DNA of 64,000 nt from Saccharina japonica (lineage: Eukaryota; Sar; Phaeophyceae; Laminariales; Laminariaceae), in assembly GCA_008828725.1 (NCBI GenBank), contig MEHQ01003929.1:35134-99133 (forward strand), given 5' to 3'. A program made the position numbers and the translations under genes. Each line of letters starts with the position of its first letter. The first letter of the stretch is position 1. Under the pieces are notes generated by a model. It did no database searches and was not told where the DNA came from. It worked only from the letters and a program-made list of their open reading frames with translations. This document shows, one piece after another, positions 1 through 10,239 of this stretch.

Positions 1-165
1 ACCCCCGAGAGGAGCACAGGTACTATACTGCTTGCTGTAGAGGTGGGGGGCGGAGACATGCATGGTGCGCGGCGGAGATAACCACGCCCGTGGGAGTCAA
101 CCCCCCTCCCCCTACCGGGTAGTGTGGGGCTTGCGCGAGCTTGCCGTTACTGGGTTTTGTAGTTC

Positions 166-251
166 GTGTCATGGCATGGCCGTAGTCGTAGGTTGTATCA
201 CATGACCCTAGATAGATAGACCCTCGCATCCCTATGCAATCATTATGCCGG
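166..251 (+). mobile_element. D element, left part, interrupted by L
   Basis: This stretch is homologous to the start of the full D copy at 48099-48620: GGCCGTAGTC, then ACCCTCGCATCCCTA, then ATGCCGG. It stops where an L element begins, and the matching D sequence (GGAGCACGTTGGGTTTT) resumes at about 517. D was therefore present first and L was inserted into it. The copy is diverged. Confidence 0.6.
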
Positions 252-516
252 AGACGGGGCGAAGATGCTGGTCGGGGGTATAGACAGGCCAAGCAAGGCA
301 AAACGTACGCTGTCAACCAATCAATCAATGATGTGTGTAGGGCCGAGTGCTCCGCACTAAAACCTAGTAGTTTTGGTGTCAGTCAAGGCATATATGATAT
401 AATACGTACTTCGAAGTATATGGATTAAAAAAAAAAAAAATGTGAAGGAAAAGTTGCTGTCTGTCAAGGGTCGAAACAACAGTAGTGCTATCTCCGGTCT
501 CCGGGCATCTTTGGGG
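249..516 (+). mobile_element. L foldback element inserted in D
   Basis: It shares the L core (AAGCAAGGCAAAACG, GTAGGGCCGAGTGCTCC, CACTAAAACCTAGTA, GTCAGTCAAGGCAT, GCTGTCTGTCAAGGG) with the cleaner copy at 32260-32424. Degraded termini match the L ends CAAAGATGTCGGGAGACA and its reverse complement. A 14-bp A run lies inside. It has no coding capacity. Confidence 0.6.
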
Positions 517-597
517 TAGGATGTGGAGCACGTTGGGTTTTTACCGACCAGTCAACATCGTTGCTTGCACCGACCAAGGGGTGGGGGGGGGGTTATT
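517..597 (+). mobile_element. D element, right part
   Basis: This is the continuation of the D copy at 166-251 after the L insertion. It contains GGAGCACGTTGGG and TTGCTTGCACC and ends at a G tract (582-592), as other D copies do. Confidence 0.55.
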
Positions 598-978
598 CTT
601 GCGTGTGTAACATTTACCGGTCGAACCAGTACGTTTATACATATATATTATTACGTATAGCAATGTATTATACGGCTAAAAATAATAAATATCTCGTACT
701 TCGATGATGAAGAGTTCTTGCTACGAAATATGATGTACGAATATTATAATTTACTTCGTATGAGTACGTATAAAATATCGAAATGGCAAGTGTTCTATTG
801 TACCGAGGTGCTGTATATATATGTATACCAAGTATGTTTACATACCGTATTTAGAAATGTCAATATCATACGCAGCAGGTTAGCGGAGATCACAGTCTAC
901 GCCCCCTGCTACCCACTGCCACTGTTGCCAGCTGCCAGCTATTCGGGTTATTCTAATAGCGTTGCTCAAACCTCGGGG
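598..978. other. Intergenic, nothing recognised
   Basis: AT-rich sequence with TACGTA/ATATAT motifs. A 198-aa open frame beginning at 718 continues into the SINE at 998, so it is not treated as a gene. No repeat shared with the rest of the window was seen. Confidence 0.5.
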
Positions 979-997
979 CAGTCACAGCCAGCGTCAC

Positions 998-1207
998 ATT
1001 TTTTGTTTGTTTTTTTCCATCCCATTTATTATCTTCGCCCTTCCTTTCTCTCTCCTTCCTACGAGTACTGTAGTCATAAGTCAGACCTGGGGTCACAAAG
1101 TAGGCTCCTCTGCCTCCTGCCCCACTACGACTCGTGCCTTGCATTTCGATCGCGTGAATATTTTAGCTTTTTCTTCCCTCGTCGACTCGCATCGAACTGT
1201 GCCTACC
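998..1207 (-). mobile_element. SINE A, 5'-truncated, with 19-bp target duplication
   Basis: Read on the minus strand, this is the SINE A body (TTCGATGCGAGTCGACGAGG, GCAAGGCACGA, CTACTTTGTGACCCC) ending in CGAAGATAATAAATGGGATG plus an A-rich tail. The tRNA-like head is missing. It is flanked by near-perfect 19-bp direct repeats at 979-997 and 1208-1226 (CAGTCACAGCCAGCGTCAC, one mismatch). A 5' truncation with a long target duplication is the signature of LINE-type target-primed retrotransposition. Confidence 0.85.
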
Positions 1208-1379
1208 CAGTCACAGCCAGTGTCACTGCAGATAATTTATTATGCTGTTTGTTGTTTTGTTGTCGTCGCGTTGCTGCTGCTGCTGTTGTTATCACAAATA
1301 ATATATATATATAAATACAAAGGGGCTTCGCCGCCGGCCCAGGCCGTCGGTGAAGCGAAGGAGGAATAAGGCCCGCAAT

Positions 1380-2610
1380 ACATCAGGTAGTTTACGATGC
1401 CAAGGGACCGTTGAAGAGACCCAGTTTGTATTGTTGATTCCTGACGTAATGAATGATGCAAAAAAGGCCCATAACATCAAAAGAAGTCCCGTTAAAATAT
1501 TGTCGATTATTGATCCCTGACGCAATAAATGAGCCCCAATCAAAGGCACACTCTCCAGCAAGAAAACACACAAAGCATCGCAATGAGGCAAGCAAAGCCA
1601 AACCATGGAATAAAATCGACGGACTCTAAAATATGGTATACCCAAGCCACTTTCCCACAACGCACGACAGACAACTAAAGGAGTGACGCGAAAGAAGCCC
1701 AACCCATCCATGTAAGAAAGCACAAAACATCCAAATATAGGGTGTTTTTCCGTGCAACACCATGCAACACCATGCAACACACGCTAGACCAACGCCACAT
1801 CCATCTACGCTCTCGTGTCCGGCAATGGTGCCCAAGAAGCCAAAGCCATGAAAAATCCACGAATGCCACGAATGGAATATTCCACTCAACCGCTACTACC
1901 AAATAAAACGAAAACGATTTCCCGTGCTGCACACGATAGTCAACCGCTTAACAAATCGGGAAATCGACAAAACAATTAAAATATAAAAAGCGTTTTCCCG
2001 TGCAACACACGCCGGACAACCGCCACGAACAGAATATTGTAATGGTATGGGCTAGGAAGGCCGGTAATTACCTCTGCATAGGTAATTGGTCCGTTTTCGT
2101 ATAACTTGGATGGCATTCGTATTCGGTATTCGGGGTATTTATAATATCTGTGGGCCATACTTGCCTGTGGGATTAATATAAGCTGCTTCTCTTCTACGCT
2201 TGACTCTACGGAAAGTGAGTAACACCAAGGATGCTTAATAGACAAACCTGCAAGGGGATACTCGGTGTCTCACCCAGTCTTATCACAATATACCACCCCA
2301 CCGCAATACCGTGGGATAAAACAAAAACAAATTCCCGTGCGACACACGACAGACAACCGCAACATCCATCTACGAAAATCGGCACAACAATCAAAATATG
2401 AAAAACGTTTACTACCAGTTCAACACACGACGTACAACTGCCATATCCGTCTACGCTCATGTGTCTAAAGTACGGCAGGGATACCCAAGAAGCATACAAA
2501 CGTTTTTTTCTCGTGCAACACGCGACAAACAACAGCCACATCCATTTACGATCTCGTGCTTTCGGGAGTTATGCCCAAGAAGCCAAAGCCATGGAGAAAA
2601 AGGAACATGA
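1380..2610. repeat. T, degenerate tandem repeat array
   Basis: Recurrent blocks of TTTTCCCGTGCAACACACG followed by GACAACCGCCACATCCATCTACG occur near 1745, 1920, 1990, 2330, 2415 and 2510. CCCAAGAAGCCAAAGCCATG appears at about 1830 and 2573. At the left end, TTGATTCCTGACGTAATGAATGA recurs with a 76-bp offset (1432 and 1508). Units are diverged and unequal in length. The short frames inside are fragments on both strands and look non-coding. Confidence 0.65.
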
Positions 2611-2954
2611 CATCCCTCTACAAACCGAAGCGAACATTGAAAAGCTCAACAACAACAACAACACATTAAATGGGCAACATACATACATATAATACCTGGT
2701 ACAAAAAGTCTACGTCTGTAATATATTAAAAATAATAATACCTGTTTACTTGAAAAAATAATAATTGGTATCACTACGTATATACGTAAAGGGGTACTTC
2801 AAAAAATAACCTGGTATAGCGACACAAAAAAATACCCAACATACGAAAACACGAACTCGTAGTCGAACTCGTACATAGCGACACTAAAAAAAAAAAAAAC
2901 TACGTAACAACAAGTTGAACGTAAACAACGTACCAACAACAACAGCAACAACAA
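2611..2954. other. A-rich and AAC-rich simple sequence
   Basis: Low-complexity A-rich sequence with AAC triplets (2647-2665, 2925-2955) and short A runs. No gene or shared repeat was recognised. Confidence 0.5.
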
Positions 2955-3052
2955 CTTAGCCCTTATAGGACTGGAGTCCCGTTATGGGGACAAATTGCTT
3001 AGAATTAGAGTTGTTTGTCCACAAAACGGGACTGCAGTCCTGAAAGGGTTAA
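2955..3052. mobile_element. K palindromic foldback element
   Basis: A near-perfect inverted repeat: left arm TTAGCCCTTATAGGACTGGA then GTCCCGTTATGGGGACAAA, right arm the complement ending CTGAAAGGGTTAA. The central region is AATTAGAG. It belongs to the family clustered at 46773-47377 and could fold into one long hairpin. No coding capacity. Confidence 0.8.
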
Positions 3053-3299
3053 AATGGGCAAAACAAATAACACGACGACAACATCTATCTATCAATACAA
3101 AATAGATACCCGTACTCATACATTCATATCATACCATCCAGTATATGAACACTGTTTATGATACGCTGCACGCGTATCGTTATGTGCATGTGTATTAATA
3201 TTATTACTGATAATATTAATACTTATCATATTATCAACATAATTTGATCATATTTTTAGCTATCTTACTTAATTATACTAATATTATTTGCCTTCCGAC

Positions 3300-3641
3300 A
3301 TTTGTTTTTTTTGTTTTTCCATTCCCATTTATTATCTTCGCACTTCCGTCTCTCCCTCCCTAGTCGTAACTCAGATCCGGGGTCACAAAGTAGGCTCCTC
3401 TCCCTCCTCCCCCACTACGGTTCTTGCCTTCATTTTTATCGCGCAGAGGGTTCAGCCTTCCCAACGCTCGTCGACTTTCATCGAATTTTGCTAACTCACG
3501 CTCTCGCGCTTTCTGCTAGTCAAGATATTTTTTGCGAGAAAAAGTGCCTAAGAGCATGCACTCGGCGGGGCTCGAACTCGCTTTCTTGACGCTTACAGGC
3601 TTCGTGGTTACCTGCTAGCCCACCGGGGCGACCGTGCAGGG
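3300..3641 (-). mobile_element. SINE A, full length, type 3 tRNA-like head
   Basis: On the minus strand the head starts near 3641 (CGGTCGCCCCGGTGGGCTAG). It has an A-box-like segment and the B-box motif GAGTTCGAGCC, followed by a GAGTGCATGCTCTTAGGCAC segment. The common SINE body and a tail after AATAAATGGGAATGG follow. This head type is shared with 7300-7623 and differs from the heads at 25349 and 30562. Confidence 0.85.
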
Positions 3642-3924
3642 CATTATTCGCATTATTCACTCAGAATGAAAAAGCTGACCCGATTAATTAATGTCTTCTT
3701 CAGGTGATAATATATTAATAGCAGCAAAATTAGTACTCGTACTTGTTAAGTACCATATATATCATATATATCATGCACATACTCGTACTATATACGCATA
3801 CATATGTAGGGTGGTACCCAATACCATACCTGGTATCAAGTAAATGACTGGTATCGTATATACGTAGAGGGGTGCTAAATTTTCATCCCCACACAAACTC
3901 CATCATAAAAGTGGATGAACATAT

Positions 3925-4130
3925 TAATAAAACTTGGATAGAAAATTTCGGACGGGGGGAAAAGAAATCGAACTTGGATAAAAAACTTCGAAAGTTCATG
4001 AGGCGGGGGGAAAAAAAATCTCATCACTGTAAGAGTCCGGATACGGAGCGGAGCGGTTTCATCCTCACACATTAAATCAATAGAACTTGAAAAATTTCAC
4101 CACGGCGGCGGAAAAAAATCTCAACTAGGG
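3925..4130. repeat. W, short degenerate tandem repeat
   Basis: About three imperfect units of roughly 55-75 bp, each with AACTTGGATA or AACTTGAAAA followed by a G-run/A-run segment (GGCGGGGGGAAAAAAAATCTC). No function recognised. Confidence 0.5.
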
Positions 4131-5190
4131 CGGGGGGTAGGAATGCGGACCGCGAGGCACGGACGTCGAGAAGTCAGGTTTTCCTGAGATATGCAAATGG
4201 CCCGAGCGTGGAGAACTGACGATTTACTGAGCTCCATGAATTATAAGAATATGGTATATAAATGGAACGCACCGCCGAAGCTTCAATCCGTGATCACAGG
4301 AAAGGACAGACGCAGGCAGGTTCCATCCAACAACTCAAGGGAGTGGAAGAGTAAGAATACCTCACTCAGTCTCACAGCAGTCTGTGACCACAGAATTTGT
4401 ATATTCCGTATGTATATCGCTAGAGTTAGGAATCAGAACAGACACTGACGACTGAGTGTTGTACTGAATCACTCATCATGTAGTTGGGTAGAAAGAACGG
4501 GTTTAATTTGAACACAACACACTCACTCCCAGCAGGCATTCATTTCACAGGCATCCGTGACGTCTACTTGTAGTCTTCTTGATCGATTACACTACAACAT
4601 AGTATACAACAACAGCCTCCATCAATTCAGGAACTCTCTGGAGTTGAAGATTTCTTCAGGCATTCATTTTTTACCTTAAAATTTGTTTTTGACATTTGCA
4701 GTTACACTGCTCGCAGGCCGGGGGTACATCATCAGTAGCACGGGACCATAGTTCCCTTCCCCCGTATCATGTCTGCGTTAATAATCGGGGTGGAGGACTC
4801 GATTTGTTTGCCTGACCGGCGTGAACCCGGCACGGAACACCCCAGCATTATAGGGGCACCAAAATAGCATCAGGGGACGTATACCCCCGATTAGCGATGT
4901 TGACGTTTCCAGTTTTCTTTTTACCTTCACATAGCGTGTAGAGAGGGGAGCGGAGGGCTCCAGACTATCTGTTTTTGACTGACTGTGATTGCTTTGCGGA
5001 CCCTTCGGGTTCCACTTTTATTTCAGTATACCTTTTTTGGGGTAAGTTAGCCTGCGACCACGGGAATCGACCGTGTCAAGTGTTGGATTAGGACGGATAG
5101 ATGGAGCTACTGGATAGAGAGACCGGCACGGTTCTTTATGTGAAGACAACAACAACAGCAATTCATTCATTTCAGACACCCGTACGTAGC
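4131..5190. other. Intergenic, nothing recognised
   Basis: Mixed-composition sequence with only short open frames (at most 85 codons) lacking any recognisable domain. No internal tandem structure or matches to the dispersed families were seen. Confidence 0.45.
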
Positions 5191-5194
5191 GTCT

Positions 5195-5293
5195 ACCTAG
5201 TAAATAGGACCTACGATACAAACAAAAACCTATACGAGGTTTCCCTTGTTTTACAAACAATATTTGGTCCTATTGGATATTGTCCTCCGTAAT
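5195..5293. mobile_element. F foldback element
   Basis: It shares AATAGGACCTACGATAC, AAAACCTATA and ACAATATTTGGTCCTAT with other F copies and ends in TTGTCCTCCGTAA. The 25-bp termini are partly inverted copies. The cleanest copy is at 12798-12902. Confidence 0.6.
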
Positions 5294-5585
5294 ATTAATA
5301 TTAATATATTAATATTAATAGTCGTCTTGTCGTGTATATTAATGATACACTAAACTGTACGTACCGGCCCGCCTCGTATCATAAGTCATAAGACAGAGCC
5401 CCACGAAAATATGTGTGGCGTTGGATTGTTTGTTTTGGCGCACCCTCGCGGCCTTTTAATCCGTGAAAACTAAGATTGTTTTTAGATCTGTTCTCGTATA
5501 CACATACATCTGAATCTTATACAGCAGTGAGTGGTGGTTCTGAAGCGCCAGCCTATGTACGTATCGCATGGGCGTATACGGGTCA

Positions 5586-5943
5586 TTTTTGTTTGTTTGT
5601 TTGTTTGTCCACCCCATGTATTATCTTTCGCCCTTCTCTTCTCTATCCCTCTTTTTTAGTCGTAACTCAGATCCGAGGTCACGAAGTAGGCTCTTTTGCC
5701 CCTTCCCCAATACGGTACGAACGTGCCTTGCATTTTTATCGCGAGAAGTTTTTTTTAGCACTTGCTTCCCTCGTCGACTTGCGTCGGATTCCGCCTACCC
5801 ACGCCACGAAGGCGCTCTCAGCAATTGGTTCCTTTTTATTTTTTATTAATAAAGTCAAAATCTCACCACGGTGGGATTTGAACCCGGGTACCAATGCTAG
5901 TAACCTTTAAAGCTTACCACTACGTAGTCTTCCGGGGCACCGG
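5586..5943 (-). mobile_element. SINE A, full length, type 4 head
   Basis: Minus-strand head from 5943: CCGGTGCCCCGGAAGACTAC, with the B box GGGTTCAAATCCCACCG at about 5875-5891. Then GAGATTTTGACTTTATTAAT, the common body with the GCGAGAAG/CTTCTCGCG segment, and AATACATGGGGTGG plus a GTTT-rich tail. The head is continuous here, unlike the AT-expanded versions at 9402 and 32972. Confidence 0.85.
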
Positions 5944-6080
5944 CTTCCAAATATTTGTTGATTTTTTTTTTTTTTTTTATCCTCCGGCGGATGGGTCAAA
6001 ATAAAGCTTACGCCCTCCACACTTCCACGTATTACTTCGTGTCTTGTGTCAATTCACTCCATGCTCCCTCGGAAGTAATT

Positions 6081-6180
6081 GTTTTTTGTTCTGTCCATCC
6101 CATCTATTATATTCGCCCTTCCTTTCTCTCTCACTCTTTCGTCGTAACTCAGATCCGGGGTCACTAAGTAGGCTCTTCTC
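6081..6180 (-). mobile_element. SINE A, 3' part, split by D
   Basis: Tail and 3' body (ATCCCATCTATTATATTCGC, CGTAACTCAGATCCGGGGTC) stop at a C run where D begins. The same SINE continues at 6838-7063 and its head ends at 7281-7303. Confidence 0.8.
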
Positions 6181-6189
6181 CCCCCCCCC

Positions 6190-6705
6190 TATAAATATAT
6201 TATATTTATAGGTTGGGTTGGCGTCGGTTGGCAACGACGCTGTAAAACACGCCACTCGCTGCGTGAGCTAGACAACCAGGGTGCCGTTTTTTTTTGTTAT
6301 TTTTTTTTTGGCGGTCACCAAAGCTGGCGGTCGAGTAGATCATTTGTGCGGGGTGGAGAACCTTTGTTCCGCACAAGGGGAATGGTCGTTTCACGTAGTG
6401 TTAATATGGTAAGGCGTCCGCGAGGCAGTTACATAGTAAAACCCATTGCTGTCTCCGGAAGTGGCCACACCAGAAATTAAATTAACTCATTGAAGCTGTC
6501 GTCCATATGCAAGTCCGCCTCAGAGGCGGTTCTTAGCAGGATGCAGCTCACCCTCCATGCGACTCGCCCAAGACCTCACGGCGTTTCGCGCTTGGTGCAA
6601 GCAATGTCTGCCTGGTTGGTGAAAACCCAACGCGCTCCGTCCCGGCATTGTAGGGATGCGAGGGTCTATGGTCATATGACTACGGCCGTGCACAACATGA
6701 GTACA
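6190..6705 (-). mobile_element. D element, near full length, in a SINE
   Basis: The reverse complement aligns over about 516 bp with 48099-48620. It starts at TATAAATATATTATATTTAT after a C run and ends at GTACTCATGTTGTGCACGGC (reverse sense) before another C run. It carries no long reading frame. It lies inside the SINE's C-rich segment (G-rich in SINE sense), and tracts of C on both sides mask any target duplication. Confidence 0.85.
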
Positions 6706-6720
6706 CCCCCCCCCCCTACC

Positions 6721-6825
6721 GCAATGTCTGCCTGGTTGGTGAAAACCCAACGTGCTCCGTCCCGGCATTGTAGGGATGCGAGGGTCTATGGTCATACGAC
6801 TACGGCCGTGCACGATATGAGTACC
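6721..6825 (-). repeat. Tandem copy of the D terminal 120 bp
   Basis: 6721-6836 repeats 6601-6716 with a period of exactly 120 bp (GCAATGTCTGCCTGGTTGGT in both), including the terminal C tract, with only a few substitutions. This is a local tandem duplication of the D terminus. Confidence 0.85.
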
Positions 6826-6837
6826 CCCCCCCCCCCC

Positions 6838-7063
6838 TCTCCCCCACTACGGTTCTTGCCTTGCATTTTTATCGCGAGAAGATTTCAGCACTTTCTTCCC
6901 TCGTCGACTCGCGTCGGATTCCGCCTACCCACGCCACGAAGGCGCTCTCAGCAATTGGTTCCTTTCTTTTTCCAAATAAAGACAAAATCTCTCACCGCGG
7001 GGGTATGTGAACCCGGGTACCAATCAATGCTATTAACAGTACGAAGTAGCCTTTAAAGCTGAC
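6838..7063 (-). mobile_element. SINE A, 5' part of the D-split copy
   Basis: Resumes the SINE begun at 6081 exactly at CCCCCACTACGGTTCTTGCC. It continues through the body into a type 4 head with GGGTACCAATCAATGC. The head is itself interrupted at 7063 by another SINE and resumes at 7281-7303 (TACGTAGTCTTCCGGGGC). Confidence 0.8.
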
Positions 7064-7280
7064 CTCCGACGCAAGTCGACGAGGGAAAATAATTTGCTGA
7101 AATCTTCTCTCGATAAAAATGTAAGGCAAGCACCGTAGTGGGGGAGGAGGGAGTAGAAGAGCCTACTACTACTTTGTGACCCCGGATCTGAGTTACGACT
7201 AAAGAGGGAGAGAGAAAAGAAGGGCGAAGATAATAAATGGGATGGACAAACAAAAAGCAAAAACAAACAAACAAAAAAAC
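7064..7280 (+). mobile_element. SINE A, 5'-truncated, nested in another SINE head
   Basis: Plus-strand body from GACGCAAGTCGACGAGGGAA to GAAGATAATAAATGGGATGG, with a CAAACAAA-rich tail. It lacks a head and sits between the two halves of the type 4 head of the minus-strand SINE, so it is the younger insertion. Confidence 0.8.
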
Positions 7281-7299
7281 TACGTAGTCTTCCGGGGCG

Positions 7300-7623
7300 A
7301 CGGCCTTCCAACCACGAAGCCTGTTAGCGTCAAGGTCGCGAGTTCGAGCCATCCCGAGTGCATGCTCGTAGGGACTTTTTCTCGCTAAAAAATATCTGGA
7401 CTGGCGGAAAGCGCGAGAGCGTGAGTTAGCAAAGTTCGATGAAAATCGACGAGAGCGTTGGGACGGCTGAACCCTCTGCGCGATAAAAATCAAGGCAAGA
7501 ACCGTAGTGGGGGGGGAGGGAGAGGAGCCTACTTTGTGACCCCGGATCTGAGTTATGACTAGGGAGGGAGAAAGACAGAAGTGCGAAGATAATAAATGGG
7601 ATGGAAAAAATAATAATAATAAA
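7300..7623 (+). mobile_element. SINE A, type 3 head
   Basis: The head contains CCACGAAGCCTGTTAGCGTC and the B box GAGTTCGAGCC, then GAGTGCATGCTCGTAGGGAC, the common body and tail AATAAATGGGATGG followed by AATAATAATAAT. It has the same head type as the copy at 3300-3641, in the opposite orientation. Confidence 0.8.
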
Positions 7624-7698
7624 TGGGCTATAAGCACGACAGACAGTAGTAATACTGATTTTTTTAGCTCATCATGAATCCGGAATTGTTATTATTAT

Positions 7699-8059
7699 CG
7701 CTCCGATGGCCTGTTAATAGCGTGGTACAAGCAGTACCCTCGAACGCTTCTAAAAGCTTGTTTCCGGGGATGGAGTCTCACGTGGGTCAAACTTTTGAGT
7801 TTATTTGCAAAAAAAAAAAAAAACGGAATCAACGCTGAGAGCGCCTATTAATAGTAGCGTGGGTAGGCACAATTCGATGCAAGTCGAGGAGGAGGGAAGA
7901 AAGGGGTGAAATATTCTCGCGATAAAAAGCAAGGCACGAACCGTATAGTGAGGGGGGGGGAAGAGGAGCCTACTTTGTGGTCCCAGATCTGAGTTACGAC
8001 TAGGAAGTAGAGAGAAAGGAAGGGCGAAGATACTAAATGGGATGGACAAAAAAAAAACG
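7699..8059 (+). mobile_element. SINE A, type 1 head, diverged
   Basis: The head CGCTCCGATGGCCTG with ACCCTCGAACGCTTCTAAAA corresponds to the 25349 copy, but its B box is decayed (ATGGAGTCTCACGTGGGTC). The body TTTTGAGTTTATTTGCAAAA to TAAATGGGATGG and an A tail are intact. Confidence 0.8.
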
Positions 8060-8332
8060 GGTACGCTCATCCTTGCCAGTCTGACAATATAATGTGTAAG
8101 AGGATGAGCGTCAACGTTGATCACTCATAAGCACTCCGAAAAGGAAGAAAATAACGGACCCAAATATATTCTTCTTTGCTCGAAGTGTAATTACTCTCTC
8201 CAGCTGTACTTCTGTATCTACTTCCAGCTTGAGATTCTTCTACTTCCTCCGTTTATTTGCTGTTCTTACGCCTGCCTTTTATCATCACACGCGTACTCGT
8301 TGCTTTTGTTTTGTTTCCAAGCGTATTAACAG

Positions 8333-8546
8333 GTGCAAGGGTTTTGAGTCTGACGACGTCCGCTCATTAAAACGAGCCAAACCAAAAGGTATTTTGGCAT
8401 TGGTGGGCAGCGAGTGGAAGGTGGAAGGACGTCCGTGCGCAGACGAATTTCGAATGGGCGAATGCAAAGCAGTATCACCTGGGCGGATGCAAAGCAGCAT
8501 CACCGGGCTTGCAAGAGGGGGCTATATGTGCTGGATGGGCGCGTAG
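8333..8546 (+). CDS. Possible orphan exon, unrecognised
   Basis: An open frame preceded by pyrimidine-rich DNA and an AACAG acceptor-like site encodes about 70 residues (starting CKGFESDDVRSLKRAKPKGI) to a TAG at 8544. It contains an internal near-repeat: GGGCGAATGCAAAGCAGTATCACC followed by GGGCGGATGCAAAGCAGCATCACC. I do not recognise a family, and no partner exon or promoter is apparent. The open frame may be chance. Confidence 0.15.
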
Positions 8547-9401
8547 ACGAGGAACGGACGTATACGTATTAGAAAGACTGGGATTACTATATACGAGTAC
8601 CGTATACCCGAGCAGCGATAAATAATATGGATATCATATATACATATATACGTACATACGTACGTACGTATGCGCATGGCATGTGGCGCAGCCACTGCAG
8701 AAAAGCATAGAAGGTCTCCGGCATACGAATAGGTATGGAGGGAAAGGGGCGCGTATGAAAGAGATAACGGGAAACGGGAACGCAACGACGGAGGCGGCGT
8801 GGTCACCCCTTCATACTCGTATGTATAATACTGAATCTCTACGGAGGAGGTATCGTGCTTGACTTTTTATGTTTCGTTTTTTCGTTTGCTATCCTCCATC
8901 GGAATGCTAAAAAGAATGCCTTAATATCACCGTTGCAACAGCAGAACCGGCAGCTTTTATTAATTGTCACCGCTGGCGCGTGAGCATGTGGACCCGACCT
9001 GACCCCCGAGAGAGGCGCAGGCGCGGTGGAAGATAGCCGCCCGGAGGAGTCCTCTCCTCTTTGCTTGGCGCATGAAGCGGACCCTCGGACCCGATTCCTA
9101 ACCCCCTTGTAGCGTTTCCTAACCCCCTTGTAGCGTACACTACATAATAACGTATGAAAGGAAAACAAACAGAGAAGCTCTACGTTTTAATAATACGCGC
9201 ACACGCGGCTACTATTAATAATAGTCAAGATGGCTGGAAAATGGAGCGTGGTGCCGGAATATTATCTGGGGGGGCAAGGAGACGTATGCATGTATCTGTG
9301 CGAGAAGGGAACTGTTCGCGTATAGGAGCCGGCTGTGCGGGCGGCGAGAAGGTCTGGACGCCCCGTCATGCGCGGTATAAATGCCGCATATATATCGAGC
9401 C
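8547..9401. other. Intergenic with short direct repeat
   Basis: Contains TACG-rich microsatellite sequence (8640-8670) and an exact 19-bp tandem duplication, TCCTAACCCCCTTGTAGCG, at about 9097-9135. A 109-aa minus-strand frame lacks recognisable features. Nothing else seen. Confidence 0.45.
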
Positions 9402-9847
9402 GGTCGCCCCGGTAGTCTAAAACGTTAAATAATGGTCAGCTTAAAATTGCAACTATTAATACTGATATAATTACATATTAATACATATGATATTAATTTG
9501 TGTTAAGTCAATAATATTTATATTAATAGCACTGGTACCCGAGTTCGAATCCCACCGTGGCGAGATTTTGACTTTATTCGCAAAAATAAAAGGCAACCGA
9601 TCGCTGAGAGCGCCTCCGTGACGTGTGGGTAGGCAGAATTGGATTCGTCGAGTCAACGACGAGTCGACGAGGGAAGAAACTGCTGAAATCTTCTCGCGAT
9701 AAGGACGCAAGGCCCGTATCATACCTTGGTGGGGATGGAGAACAAGAGCCTACTCACGTAGTGACCCCGGGTCCGAGTTACGACTAAAGAGGGGGAGAGA
9801 AAAGGAGGGCGAAGACAATAAAAGGGATGGAAAGCCAAATAATAAAA
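9402..9847 (+). mobile_element. SINE A, type 4 head with AT-rich expansion
   Basis: The head begins GGTCGCCCCGGTAGTCTAA. It is then interrupted by roughly 80 bp of AT-rich sequence (AATATTAATA-like) before CACTGGTACCCGAGTTCGAA, which carries the B box. Body and tail (AATAAAAGGGATGG) follow. The extra sequence would separate the A and B boxes far more than in a normal tRNA promoter. Confidence 0.8.
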
Positions 9848-9960
9848 CGGCCAACAACACCGGCACTATAACTGTGGTAACCGGCGCTACTCCGCGCTCC
9901 GCACACTACCACACTGGTGAATCCTGTGCCAAGCGGTTCCACAGGCACTATATATGTATA
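9848..9960 (+). repeat. O dispersed repeat
   Basis: CCGGCACTATAACTG, GGTAACCGGCGCTACTCCGC, CACTGGTGAATCC, TGTGCCAAGCGGTTCCACAG and GCACTATA match two copies at 62535-62655 and 63068-63205. No coding capacity. Confidence 0.7.
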
Positions 9961-10239
9961 TATATGTATACGTCGCGGGTAACCGACACCACTCAAACAG
10001 CACTATATAAAGAGGTTGATGATGTACGTAATAATAGCACGCGAGTTTCAACGTTGATCACTCATAGCACTCCGAAAGAAGAAAACCATGTTTGTATGTA
10101 TAATACTATGCAGTAGTAAATATATGCATAGAAATATATAGAGAGATATCTCTGCACAAAATCTACTTTTTTTCTGTTCCAGCTTATTATGTGTCGTTCA
10201 TCATGTCACGGAAATGGCGAGGGGAGGGTGCGCGTTCCA

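Noticed and set aside
7053-7637. 194-codon minus-strand frame rich in Ser/Leu/Phe
   Set aside because: It is the antisense of SINE A. Similar frames with SRNSDPGSQSRLLSLLPHYG appear at many other SINE copies.
9097-9135. Telomeric repeat (CCTAACCC)
   Set aside because: Only two copies of a 19-bp unit that is not a telomere repeat.
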